From Sediminibacterium sp. (GTDB lineage: Bacteria > Bacteroidota > Bacteroidia > Chitinophagales > Chitinophagaceae): a DNA stretch of 64,000 bases. Under the pieces are notes generated by a model. The model worked only from the letters and a program-made list of their open reading frames with translations. It ran no database searches and was not told the DNA's origin. Shown here in pieces: positions 46,514 through 54,898 of the stretch (positions are counted from its first letter, which is position 1; each line of letters opens with the position of its first letter). The translations under genes were made by a program, and so were the position numbers. The stretch is from contig NZ_JAHVAA010000011.1 of the NCBI RefSeq assembly GCF_019264485.1, positions 434,001-498,000 of the forward strand, in the 5' to 3' direction.

Positions 46514-49146
46514 TTCAGTTTTTCCTTTATCTCATTCAGCTTCATCAATGCCTCCACAGGTGTGAGCCTGTTGATGTCTATTTCGCTGAGTGTTTTGCGG
46601 ATATCGTCGAAGGTTTCGGAGTGCGCATCAAAAATAGAGAGCTGCATTTTAGGGCCACTGATTTCTTTCACAGCCTGCTGTAATCTCTCTTTCGGACTTT
46701 CCGTCTTTCGGAGTTCCGGACTTCCCTCATCCACATGCTTTTCTTCAAGCTGCGCTAAAATTTCATTGGCTCTCTGAATCAATTCAGGGGGCATACCCGC
46801 CATTTTGGCCACATGAATACCAAAACTATGTGTGCTGCCGCCGGGGGCCAGTTTACGAAGGAAGATGATTTTGTTGCCTACTTCTTTGTTGGTAACATGG
46901 AAGTTTTTTACACGTGGTAATTTTTCTTCCAGTTCATTCAATTCATGGTAGTGGGTGGCAAATAATGTTTTGGGTGTATGTGGCGAACCATGCAGGTATT
47001 CCACAATGCTCCAGGCAATAGAAATACCATCATACGTTGAAGTGCCTCTTCCAATTTCATCCAGTAATATAAGACTGCGGGTAGATATATTGTTGATGAT
47101 ACTGGCGGTTTCATTCATCTCCACCATAAAAGTAGATTCACCGCCACTCAGGTTATCACTGGCGCCTACACGTGTAAAGATTTTATCGGTAAGTGGTACT
47201 TTGGCAACAGCAGCAGGTACAAAACTGCCGATATGTGTCATCAAAGTAATCAGCGCCGTCTGTCGGAGAATGGCACTCTTACCACTCATATTGGGCCCTG
47301 TAAGAATAATGACCTGTTGTGCTGAGGGGTCTAAAAAAATATCGTTGGTGATATAGGGTTCTCCCGGCGGAAGATTTCTTTCAATAACAGGGTGGCGGCT
47401 TTCTTTCAGATCGAGTATATGACCTTCGTGCAGTTCCGGTTTTTTATATTGATACAATAATGCAGTTTCTGCAAAAGACAGCAGACAATCTAATTGCGCC
47501 AGCACCTGCGCATTTTGCTGAATCGCTACAATATAAGGTTGTAAGTTCTGTAATAAGCGATCATACAACTCAAGTTCTATCGCTAATATTTTATCTTCCG
47601 CTCCAACAATTTTTTCTTCGTATTCCTTTAGTTCAGGTGTAATGTATCTCTCTGCATTGGCCAGTGTTTGTTTCCGTATCCAGTCTGCCGGTACTTTGTT
47701 TTTATGTGAATTGGTGACTTCGAGATAGTATCCGAATACATTGTTGAAACTGATTTTTAAAGAGGAGATACCCGTTCTCTCAGCTTCGCGCTGCTGAATA
47801 TTGATCAGAAACTCTTTTCCCCCGGAAGCAATACTGCGGAGCTGATCAAGTTCGGCATGTATACCCGCTCTGAATACTTCACCTTTATTGGCAGCAACAG
47901 GTGGGTTATCTGTTAATGATTCAGTAATAGATTTTATCAGCGTCTCACAGGGGTCTAACAATTTAGCTGCACGCAGGAGCAAAGGATCTGTAGCAGTACT
48001 GCACTGATCCTTTATTTGGGCTACCAGTTGCAAACCTTTTGCCAGTTGTAATACTTCTCTTGGATTTATTTTTTTATTGGGTACTTTACCTACCAGTCGT
48101 TCAATATCTCCACATTGTTCTATGGCCTGTAAGAGTGGTTTGCGTGTTTCTGTATGCAGCAAAAAGTATTCAACTGTATTTAATCTCTCCCTGATGCTGG
48201 CTGCATCTTTTAAAGGGAATATCAACCATCTTCTCAATAATCTGGCACCCATCGGACTCACTGTGTGATCAATTACTTTGAGCAGGGTATTGCCTTGTTC
48301 TGTTCCGGTGCTGAGTATTTCAAGGTTGCGGATGGTGAAGCGGTCCATCCACAGAAAATCATCTTTCTCCATTCTTTGAATGGAACTGATATGTTGCAGG
48401 TTGGGATGTTCTGTTTCTTTCAGGTAATATAAAATGGCGCCTGCAGCAACAAGACCTTTTGACAGATGTTCTACGCCAAAACCTTTTAAAGTGTGGGTCT
48501 GAAAATGTTTGAGTAAACTTTCTGTTGTAAAAGCTTCATCAAATATCCAGCTCTCCATGGTATAGGTGTAGAAGCGGTTGCCATGTGTTTCTTTAAAAGC
48601 CTTCTGGTAATTACGCTGGAAAATAACTTCTGCAGGTTTCAAACCCTGTAACAGGTTATCAATATATTCTGCATTGCCTTCTGCAATAAAAAATTCTCCT
48701 GTGGAGATATCGAGAAAAGCAATACCCGTTTCTGTTTCTGTAAAATGAATGGCAGCCAGAAAATTATTATTGCCCTGATCGAGTAATTTATCGTTGGTGG
48801 CAACACCAGGTGTAACCATTTCGGTAACACCTCTTTTTACAATACCTTTTACCGTCTTAGGATCTTCCAACTGGTCGCAGATAGCTACACGGTGACCTGC
48901 TTTTACGAGCTTATGCAGGTAAGTATCGAGCGCATGATGCGGAAAACCGGCCAGTTCACTTGATGATGCAGCACCATTATTTCTTTTGGTAAGCGTAATA
49001 CCAAGCACACGTGAAGCAATAATGGCATCTTCTCCAAAAGTCTCATAAAAATCCCCTACACGAAACAGCAAAATCGCATCAGGATATTTCTGCTTAATGG
49101 CCCTGTGCTGTTGCATTAAAGGAGTGTCTGCCGAAGATTTTGCCAT
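46510..49146 (-). CDS. mutS: DNA mismatch repair ATPase MutS
   Basis: 878 residues. The N-terminal mismatch-binding domain has the Phe-x-Glu motif in GDFYETFGEDA; connector, lever and clamp domains follow. The ATPase has Walker A GPNMSGKSA, Walker B SLILLDEIGRGTSTYDG and the signature FATHYHEL. The ATG at 49146 is chosen because MAKSSADTPLMQQHRAIKQKYPD is the normal MutS start; the frame extends to 49182 through non-conserved repeat sequence. An 8-bp-period array (46689-46728) lies inside the gene, coding for the linker after the ATPase domain (about residues 807-820, SPELRKTESPKERL). The gene ends in a heptamer array. Confidence 0.97.
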   Translation of the reverse strand: MAKSSADTPLMQQHRAIKQKYPDAILLFRVGDFYETFGEDAIIASRVLGITLTKRNNGAASSSELAGFPHHALDTYLHKLVKAGHRVAICDQLEDPKTVKGIVKRGVTEMVTPGVATNDKLLDQGNNNFLAAIHFTETETGIAFLDISTGEFFIAEGNAEYIDNLLQGLKPAEVIFQRNYQKAFKETHGNRFYTYTMESWIFDEAFTTESLLKHFQTHTLKGFGVEHLSKGLVAAGAILYYLKETEHPNLQHISSIQRMEKDDFLWMDRFTIRNLEILSTGTEQGNTLLKVIDHTVSPMGARLLRRWLIFPLKDAASIRERLNTVEYFLLHTETRKPLLQAIEQCGDIERLVGKVPNKKINPREVLQLAKGLQLVAQIKDQCSTATDPLLLRAAKLLDPCETLIKSITESLTDNPPVAANKGEVFRAGIHAELDQLRSIASGGKEFLINIQQREAERTGISSLKISFNNVFGYYLEVTNSHKNKVPADWIRKQTLANAERYITPELKEYEEKIVGAEDKILAIELELYDRLLQNLQPYIVAIQQNAQVLAQLDCLLSFAETALLYQYKKPELHEGHILDLKESRHPVIERNLPPGEPYITNDIFLDPSAQQVIILTGPNMSGKSAILRQTALITLMTHIGSFVPAAVAKVPLTDKIFTRVGASDNLSGGESTFMVEMNETASIINNISTRSLILLDEIGRGTSTYDGISIAWSIVEYLHGSPHTPKTLFATHYHELNELEEKLPRVKNFHVTNKEVGNKIIFLRKLAPGGSTHSFGIHVAKMAGMPPELIQRANEILAQLEEKHVDEGSPELRKTESPKERLQQAVKEISGPKMQLSIFDAHSETFDDIRKTLSEIDINRLTPVEALMKLNEIKEKLK
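46689..46728. repeat. Octamer array inside mutS
   Basis: Five 8-bp units: CTTTCGGA, CTTTCCGT, CTTTCGGA, GTTCCGGA, CTTCCCTC. They are the same family as the octamer arrays at 52740-52772 and 62208-62333. The array keeps the mutS frame open and encodes a charged linker. Confidence 0.75.
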
Positions 49147-49159
49147 AGGAGCAAATATA

Positions 49160-49290
49160 GAATTTGTCCAAGGGACTCCCATGGAGAAAATGAGACAATT
49201 TGTCCAAAGGACCCTTATGGGGAAATTTGGAAATGAAAATAGCCTTTTTGCTTTGCAAAAAGGCTATTAAACTATGTGCCATTTCCAAAT
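49160..49290. repeat. Cruciform and imperfect duplication between M28 gene and mutS
   Basis: AATAGCCTTTTTGC (49238-49251) and GCAAAAAGGCTATT (49255-49268) are perfect reverse complements. An outer pair ATTTGGAAATG (49225-49235) and CATTTCCAAAT (49280-49290) extends the structure. Upstream, the block beginning AATTTGTCCAAGGGAC (about 49160) is imperfectly repeated about 36 bases later (AATTTGTCCAAAGGAC). On the minus strand the hairpin is followed by a short T run, so it may end the peptidase transcript. Confidence 0.7.
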
Positions 49291-49330
49291 TAGCAAATTT
49301 CCATCCCGTCGCTGGCGGGACCAAATTGGA

Positions 49331-50887
49331 TTAATTCCTCGGTTTCGGCATTGCCTTCCTCGGCAGCTTCGCATCGCGCTGGGCGGTGTTGTAGGTGAAA
49401 GCAGCAACGATAGTGGCTATTTGTTTGAGGTCATCTGCAATCAGGTGATCGTAAACGTCCATATTGCTGTGGTGTGTACGGGTATCGTATTCAATAGGAT
49501 CCTGAATAAACTGAAAACCGGGTAAACCCACACCATCAAATGCCTGGTGATCGGTACCGCCGGTATTGCTGATGGTTACTGTGGTGGCACCCAGGTCTTT
49601 GAAAGGCTCTAACCATGCGCTGAAAATAGGTTTGCACTCTGCATTACCCTGTAAATAAATACCACGAATTTTTCCGGTACCATTATCAATATTATAATAA
49701 GCAGAGAATTTTTCGTGAGCCGGTAAAGTCTGCATGGTAGCAGGATCAGCAAATGTTTTCTTTACATAATTGCGTGAACCCAATAAACCCTGTTCTTCAC
49801 CACTCCATAAACCAATACGGATGGTTCTTTTAGGCTGTACACCCAATGCTTTCAGGATACGAATAGCTTCCATCATTACGGCAGAACCTGAAGCGTTGTC
49901 TGTAGCGCCGGTACCAGACTGCCATGAATCGAGGTGGGCACCAATCATAACGATTTCATCTTTTAATGCAGGATCTGTTCCCGGAATTTCAGCGATTACA
50001 TTATAACCCTGTAAATCTTTGGTCTGGAATTTTGTTTTTACATCTACATCCATTTTTACAGGTGTGCCAGATTTGGCCAAACGTAAAATGGTGTTGTAGT
50101 CTTCAATACCCAAAGCCATATCTAAAAAGTTTTCAGGATCGGTTCCTTTATAAGCACCGCCGCCCTGGGCAAAAATGGTACCGTCGTGGTTACGGGTGCT
50201 GGTAGTAAACATACCCACTGCGCCTTCTTTCAGCGCCATGGCTTTCAAGAGTGCCAATGCACGAACAGCAGGGTTAGGGGTTCCTCTGAAACCACCGCCA
50301 CCACCGGGTCCGCCAGGATTAACGGGAGGAGGTGTTGCAGCAGCCATTCTAGCCAGTTGAGAATCTGTATAACGAACAGCATCAGCTTTGAAACTGTGTT
50401 TATACTCGGTTAGTTGGTCAACAATCAAAATCTTATTTTTCAACTGCCCCCTGTAAGCTTCAATTTGAGCAGAGTCTTTAACGGTTATTACCAATACCTC
50501 ACCATTCTTTAAACCTTTGGTTCCGGCTGTCCAGGTTTTGGGCCAGGCAAGAATGGGTTTGTAATAAGGAGCGGTAACGGCAACATACATTTTTTCAAGA
50601 TCCCAGCCTTTGCCAAATTCACCCCATGGGTCGATGGTGGCATTGGCAACGCCCCAACCGGTAAGTGCTTCTTTTGCATAGTTGGCGGCACGTGCATAAC
50701 CGGCAGAGTTGGTAAGACGGTTGCCGCTTTTATCGGTTAAATTAAAGGCAATATCCATTACCTGTGAACGCTGTAATCCTTCTTCACGGATTTTCTTCAT
50801 CATGTCAAGGTCAACTTTCTCCTGTGCCATTGCGGCCACGGGCATACTCAGCGCCAGTAACCAGGCATAACGGTTTAATTTTCTCAT
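49331..50887 (-). CDS. M28-family zinc exopeptidase, exported
   Basis: 518 residues. The ATG at 50887 opens a signal peptide (VAAMAQ, about 20); the frame upstream of it is heptamer repeat and is not counted. A PA-type insert with a glycine-rich loop (PPPVNPGGPGGGGGF, about 215-230) precedes the catalytic domain. Zinc ligands of the M28 aminopeptidase/carboxypeptidase fold are in IGAHLDSWQ (His318), ATDNASGSA, WSGEEQGLLGS (catalytic Glu and ligand) and TRTHHSNMD. It probably trims peptides in the periplasm or outside the cell. It is transcribed alone toward mutS. Confidence 0.92.
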   Translation of the reverse strand: MRKLNRYAWLLALSMPVAAMAQEKVDLDMMKKIREEGLQRSQVMDIAFNLTDKSGNRLTNSAGYARAANYAKEALTGWGVANATIDPWGEFGKGWDLEKMYVAVTAPYYKPILAWPKTWTAGTKGLKNGEVLVITVKDSAQIEAYRGQLKNKILIVDQLTEYKHSFKADAVRYTDSQLARMAAATPPPVNPGGPGGGGGFRGTPNPAVRALALLKAMALKEGAVGMFTTSTRNHDGTIFAQGGGAYKGTDPENFLDMALGIEDYNTILRLAKSGTPVKMDVDVKTKFQTKDLQGYNVIAEIPGTDPALKDEIVMIGAHLDSWQSGTGATDNASGSAVMMEAIRILKALGVQPKRTIRIGLWSGEEQGLLGSRNYVKKTFADPATMQTLPAHEKFSAYYNIDNGTGKIRGIYLQGNAECKPIFSAWLEPFKDLGATTVTISNTGGTDHQAFDGVGLPGFQFIQDPIEYDTRTHHSNMDVYDHLIADDLKQIATIVAAFTYNTAQRDAKLPRKAMPKPRN

Positions 50888-50908
50888 ATTGGTTGGTTTG
50901 TGGGTTAG

Positions 50909-50936
50909 ACCATGGTCTATAGTCCATTGACCATGG
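50909..50936. repeat. Heptamer array upstream of the M28 gene
   Basis: ACCATGG, TCTATAG, TCCATTG, ACCATGG: four units of exact 7-base period, starting 21 bases upstream of the peptidase start codon. Confidence 0.65.
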
Positions 50937-51016
50937 TCGAAAAGGAGAGTCAATTTACTTATTCTGTTACAATCAGCCATCATCATTATTTGAGTGGTTG
51001 AGTTTACCTTTGCAGG

Positions 51017-51541
51017 ATGCGAAAACTAAGCATGGATGAGCTGGGCCGTAAATCGGTGGCAGCATTTAAGGAGGCAGAAAAGAACCGGATAGTATTGGTA
51101 TTAGACAATATCCGTAGTATGCATAATGTAGGAAGTGTATTTCGTTCTGCTGATGCTTTTCTGGTGGAGGGTATATGTTTATGTGGTTATACCCCACAGC
51201 CACCTCACCGCGATATTCATAAAACGGCACTGGGAGCTACAGAAACCATCGACTGGATACATTTACCCACCACTTTGGAAGCAGTTCAGCAACTCAAAGA
51301 GAAAGGTTATAAAGTATTTGCACTGGAACAGGCAGATGGGAGTATTTTACTTGATAAGTTTGTGGCGCAGGATTTTTTCCCGTTGGCCATTGTTTTAGGA
51401 AATGAAGTAGAAGGTGTTGATGCCGAAGTACTGAAACTATGTGATGGATGTATTGAAATCCCGCAATTTGGTATGAAACACTCACTCAATGTTTCCGTTG
51501 CAGCTGGTATTGTTTTATGGGAAATGGTGAGAGGAAAGTAA
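51017..51541 (+). CDS. TrmH/SpoU-family RNA 2'-O-methyltransferase
   Basis: 174-residue SPOUT methyltransferase. Motif 1 is VLDNIRSMHNVGSVFRSADAF, motif 2 AIVLGNEVEGVD and motif 3 IEIPQFGMKHSLNVSVAAGIVLWE (the knot that binds S-adenosylmethionine). It modifies a ribose in tRNA or rRNA; the exact target cannot be told. There is no RNA-binding N-terminal domain, as in the compact Bacteroidota members. Heptamer arrays follow directly after its stop codon. Confidence 0.92.
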   Translation: MRKLSMDELGRKSVAAFKEAEKNRIVLVLDNIRSMHNVGSVFRSADAFLVEGICLCGYTPQPPHRDIHKTALGATETIDWIHLPTTLEAVQQLKEKGYKVFALEQADGSILLDKFVAQDFFPLAIVLGNEVEGVDAEVLKLCDGCIEIPQFGMKHSLNVSVAAGIVLWEMVRGK

Positions 51542-51642
51542 GATGTCAGATGTCAGATGTCGGATGTCTGATGTCGGATTTGGGAATTCGATATTGGATA
51601 TTCATTATTCTTGCTTCTTGCCCCTTGTTTCTTGTTACTTGA
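51542..51642. repeat. Two heptamer arrays between the TrmH-like and UbiA-like genes
   Basis: First array 51542-51576: GATGTCA, GATGTCA, GATGTCG, GATGTCT, GATGTCG, beginning at the base after the stop codon. Second array 51608-51642: TTCTTGC, TTCTTGC, CCCTTGT, TTCTTGT, TACTTGA, ending just upstream of the next start codon. Confidence 0.8.
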
Positions 51643-51664
51643 ATCTAATCTTATTTCGTTTTTT

Positions 51665-52567
51665 ATGACTGCTATCAAAAACTACCTGAGTCTTGTAAAA
51701 TTTTCCCACACCATTTTTGCATTGCCTTTTGCCATGATTGGACTGGTACTCGGTTTTAAACAGGCGACTGTATTGCCTTCCGGCTGGCTGCAGGAGCGTT
51801 TGGGTAGCAGTGTTCATCCCTATATCATCAGTTTTGTATTGGTACTGATCTGTATGGTAACAGCGAGAAGTGCTGCAATGGCTTTCAACCGTTATCTTGA
51901 TCGACAGTTTGATGCAAAAAATCCACGCACCGCTATCCGCGAAATACCAAAGGGTATTATTTCTCCCAATAGTGCTTTGCGTTTTGTGATCTTTAATTGT
52001 GCTTTGTTTGTTCTTGCAACATGGTTCATTAATCCCATTTGCTTTTACCTCGCGCCTATAGCTTTATTCGTGATTCTTTTTTATAGCTATACCAAAAGAT
52101 TTACCATGCTTTGTCATCTGGTACTCGGGCTTGGTCTGTCGCTTGCACCTATCGGAGCATATCTGGCGGTAACAGGTGTATTTGCAGTTTTACCCATTCT
52201 TTTTTCACTGGCGGTAATTTTCTGGGTGAGTGGTTTTGATATTATTTATGCCATGCAGGATGTAGAGTTCGATCAGTCACAGAAACTGTATTCCATTCCA
52301 TCTGTGTTAGGAAAAAAAAGAGCATTATGGGTTTCAAATCTGTTACATCAGCTTAGTATTGGCTGTATACTGGCTGCAGGATTTAACGGCCCGTTTCACT
52401 GGGTATACTGGATTGGTTTTATTGTATTCTGTGGCATGCTGGTCTATCAGCACTCCATTGTAAAACCCGATGACCTCAGTAAAGTAAATATTGCTTTTAT
52501 GACTGCGAACGGAATAGCGAGTGTGGTATTTGGGGTGTTGGTAATCATGTCGTTGTTGTTGAAATGA
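51665..52567 (+). CDS. UbiA-family prenyltransferase (4-hydroxybenzoate/MqnP-like)
   Basis: 300 residues, about eight or nine membrane helices. The ATG at 51665 is chosen since it starts the conserved AIKNYLSLVKFSHTIFALPFA; the upstream frame is repeat sequence. Prenyl-diphosphate/Mg binding motifs are Asn75-x3-Asp79-x3-Asp83 (NRYLDRQFDAKNPRT) and DVEFDQSQ near 200. It resembles the UbiA-like branch used for menaquinone via futalosine (MqnP), more than UbiA of ubiquinone synthesis, because Bacteroidota make menaquinone. This choice is inference. Confidence 0.88.
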   Translation: MTAIKNYLSLVKFSHTIFALPFAMIGLVLGFKQATVLPSGWLQERLGSSVHPYIISFVLVLICMVTARSAAMAFNRYLDRQFDAKNPRTAIREIPKGIISPNSALRFVIFNCALFVLATWFINPICFYLAPIALFVILFYSYTKRFTMLCHLVLGLGLSLAPIGAYLAVTGVFAVLPILFSLAVIFWVSGFDIIYAMQDVEFDQSQKLYSIPSVLGKKRALWVSNLLHQLSIGCILAAGFNGPFHWVYWIGFIVFCGMLVYQHSIVKPDDLSKVNIAFMTANGIASVVFGVLVIMSLLLK

Positions 52568-52576
52568 AAGGAGAGG

Positions 52577-52708
52577 TGAATGGTCAATGGTGAATCGTGA
52601 GTGAGGAAATAATATGTTTTAACCGCATAATAAAGATAACCGAGATCAAATTCCCCTTATTGACTATTGACTATTGACTATTGACTATTGACTATTGACC
52701 ACTCACTA
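52577..52708. repeat. Inverted pair of heptamer arrays between the UbiA-like gene and yqgF
   Basis: Array 1 (52577-52604): TGAATGG, TCAATGG, TGAATCG, TGAGTGA. Array 2 (52660-52708): five TTGACTA, then TTGACCA and CTCACTA. The end of array 2 is complementary to array 1, so a hairpin is possible. Confidence 0.85.
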
Positions 52709-52739
52709 ACTCCCTCCCTTTCCCTAAATTCGCACTACG

Positions 52740-52772
52740 GAGTTTCGGACTTTCCCGACTTCCGGTCTCTCA
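52740..52772. repeat. Octamer array directly before yqgF
   Basis: GAGTTTCG, GACTTTCC, then GACTTCCG and GTCTCTCA after a one-base slip. Same family as the arrays in mutS and at 62208-62333. It ends at the yqgF start codon and so occupies its leader. Confidence 0.65.
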
Positions 52773-53189
52773 ATGGCAAGAATACTCTGCATAGATTATG
52801 GTGGCAAAAGAACAGGTATTGCGGTGACTGATCCTTTACAGATCATTGCCAGTGCCTTAACAACTATTCCTACCAAAGAGCTGATTCATTTCCTGAAAAA
52901 ATACATACAGACGGAAACGGTAGAACTAATATTGATTGGCGAACCACTTGGTCTGGATGATAAACCCACACATGCTACCCCGCTGGTTAAAAAAGCCATC
53001 CAGCAATTGAAAAGAGAATTCCCGACGATACCTCTTGTAACTGTTGATGAACGTTATACGTCAAAGATGGCTTCCCGTGCCATGATTGATATGGGGATGA
53101 AGAAAAAAGACCGCCAGAACAAAGGAAATGTTGACCAGATAGCGGCTACTATTATGTTGCAGGAGTATATGGAGAGAAGTCAAAAGTAA
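52773..53189 (+). CDS. yqgF: Holliday junction resolvase-like protein YqgF/RuvX
   Basis: 138 residues, RNase H-like fold: ARILCIDYGGKRTGIAVTDP carries the first acidic residue, LILIGEPLGLD the second region and VTVDERYTSKMA the third; KKDRQNKGNVDQIAATIMLQEYM is the conserved end. YqgF is essential in many bacteria and linked to rRNA (pre-16S) processing. The final codons (RSQK and stop) lie within a heptamer array that starts at 53178. Confidence 0.94.
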   Translation: MARILCIDYGGKRTGIAVTDPLQIIASALTTIPTKELIHFLKKYIQTETVELILIGEPLGLDDKPTHATPLVKKAIQQLKREFPTIPLVTVDERYTSKMASRAMIDMGMKKKDRQNKGNVDQIAATIMLQEYMERSQK

Positions 53190-53272
53190 AAATTCAAAAG
53201 TCAAAAGCCAGACTATTTTTGAATTTTCACTTTTGAATTTTTGACTTTCAATTGTCGAATTTTCACTTTCTC
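53178..53272. repeat. Inverted pair of heptamer arrays between yqgF and def
   Basis: Array 1 (53178-53212): AGTCAAA, AGTAAAA, ATTCAAA, AGTCAAA, AGCCAGA; it overlaps the yqgF stop codon. Array 2 (from 53216): TTTTTGA, ATTTTCA, CTTTTGA, a unit with one extra base, CTTTCAA, TTGTCGA, ATTTTCA, CTTTCTC. The arrays are mutually complementary. Confidence 0.8.
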
Positions 53273-53341
53273 TTATCCCTCCCCATTTGCTGGTTGCCCA
53301 AATTCGGGGTATTTTCGCCGATTATTAACACAGAACACGCA

Positions 53342-53920
53342 ATGATATTACCTATTGTAGCCTACGGGGCACAGGTGCTCAGAAAGAAAGGAGCGGAAAT
53401 AACAGCCGATTACCCGGGTTTGTCCAAACTGATTGAAGATATGTGGGAAACCATGTATGCCAGTAATGGGGTAGGACTTGCAGCGCCGCAGATTAATAAA
53501 GATATCCGTTTATTCGTGGTAGACAGTTCGCAGATTTTTGAACACCAGGAGGCAGAAGACAAAGGGAAATATCCGGATGAACCGGGTATTAAAAAAGTAT
53601 TTATCAATGCGCGTATTCAATCGCTGGCAGGAGAGGAGTGGCCTTATAACGAAGGTTGTTTGAGTATACCCAATATCCGTGAAGATGTATTTCGAGCAGA
53701 AGAAGTGGTGCTGGAATATATGGATGAACAGTTCCAGCCACAGGTTGAAATGTTTAAAGGTATTACCGCACGTGTTATTTTACATGAGTACGATCATATT
53801 GAAGGGAAATTATTTATCGATTACCTCAAACCCCTGCGCAAAAAAATGTTGCAGGGTAAACTGAATGATATCAGCAAAGGAAAAACAAGGGTGGATTATA
53901 AAATGATCTTTATCAAATGA
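53342..53920 (+). CDS. def: Peptide deformylase
   Basis: 192 residues; removes the formyl group from nascent proteins. The three motifs are GVGLAAPQI, EGCLSIP (metal ligand Cys106) and HEYDHIEGKLF (His148, Glu149, His152). The ATG at 53342 is the conserved start (ILPIVAYG); the frame upstream of it is repeat-derived. Its stop overlaps the next start codon by four bases (ATGA), so the following unknown gene is translationally coupled. Confidence 0.97.
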   Translation: MILPIVAYGAQVLRKKGAEITADYPGLSKLIEDMWETMYASNGVGLAAPQINKDIRLFVVDSSQIFEHQEAEDKGKYPDEPGIKKVFINARIQSLAGEEWPYNEGCLSIPNIREDVFRAEEVVLEYMDEQFQPQVEMFKGITARVILHEYDHIEGKLFIDYLKPLRKKMLQGKLNDISKGKTRVDYKMIFIK

Positions 53921-54852
53921 TACGTACGCTCTTCACCATTTTTATTGTTTTTATTATTTCAGCTTCACTGAAGGCGCAGGATACTGCTGTGCTGGTGGAT
54001 AATCAGGCTTTTACTTTATCTGAAGTGGTGGTGCGTAATAATTTTGATTATAAGCGGTTGCTCTCGCAGATAAAGGAGGATACTACTTTTTATAAAGCCT
54101 TCCGTAACCTTCGTATCCTGGGTTTTACTTCGTACAACGATATAAAAATGCTCGATAAAAAGGGAGCAGTAAAAGCATCTTTATACAGCAAAACCAGGCA
54201 AAACAGGGCCGATGGTTGCAGAACCATGGATGTACTGGAAGAAAAAATCACCGGTGATTTTTACGACAGTAAAAAAGAATTTAATTACACCACACCCGAA
54301 TTGTATGCAGGTTTATTTTTTACAACAGGTAAAGTATGCGGGGAAGACAATATTGTAAAGGGACGTGTAAGAACTACCAGCAATAAAAAGGGAATGGAAA
54401 AGCACAAGGAACAATTAAAAATGTTGTTCTTTAATCCAGGGAAAAAAATACCCGGTATTCCTTTTATCGGTAATAAACTCGATCTATACGATGATGATGC
54501 GCATAAACTCTATGATTATCGTCTCGATCTGGAAGAATATAAAGGGCAGCTCTGTTATGTATTCTCTATTACACCCAAAGAGAATCTTGGCTTCTTTAAA
54601 AGCGACAGGGTGGTGGTAGACCAGATGACCACCTGGTTCGATCAGAAAACACTTGAAGTAATGGGACGAAATTATTCGCTCAGTTATAAGGCAGGTGTGT
54701 ATGATTTTGATGTATCGATGGAAGTGGAAATGGGGAAGTTCGAAGGCTTAACTGTTCCTAAAACACTTCGCTATAAAGGTAACTGGGATGCCATGTTCAA
54801 GAAAAGAGAACGCGCCATTTTTACTGCTACGCTATTTGATTTTAAGAAATAA
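53917..54852 (+). CDS. Exported protein of unknown function, coupled to def
   Basis: 311 residues with a signal peptide (SASLKAQ, about 20). No known domain recognised. It begins with LSEVVVRNNFDYKRLLSQIKEDTTFYKAFRNLR and has a basic stretch, two cysteines (RADGCRTMDV and TGKVCGED), and a C-terminal beta-rich part with MGRNYSLSYKAGVYDFDVSMEVEMG that recalls LolA/outer-membrane-protein-like strands. Proteins of this shape are common in Bacteroidota cell envelopes. The four-base overlap with def is probably positional, not functional. Confidence 0.75.
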   Translation: MIRTLFTIFIVFIISASLKAQDTAVLVDNQAFTLSEVVVRNNFDYKRLLSQIKEDTTFYKAFRNLRILGFTSYNDIKMLDKKGAVKASLYSKTRQNRADGCRTMDVLEEKITGDFYDSKKEFNYTTPELYAGLFFTTGKVCGEDNIVKGRVRTTSNKKGMEKHKEQLKMLFFNPGKKIPGIPFIGNKLDLYDDDAHKLYDYRLDLEEYKGQLCYVFSITPKENLGFFKSDRVVVDQMTTWFDQKTLEVMGRNYSLSYKAGVYDFDVSMEVEMGKFEGLTVPKTLRYKGNWDAMFKKRERAIFTATLFDFKK

Positions 54853-54874
54853 GGGTCGCCAGGGGCAACCCTTA
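54850..54874. terminator. Hairpin between convergent genes, possible terminator
   Basis: AAGGGT-C-GCC and GGC-A-ACCCTT pair around AGG. T-tracts are weak on both sides, so termination is only plausible. Confidence 0.5.
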
Positions 54875-54898
54875 TCCAAAATCCCACACCCTTGTATC

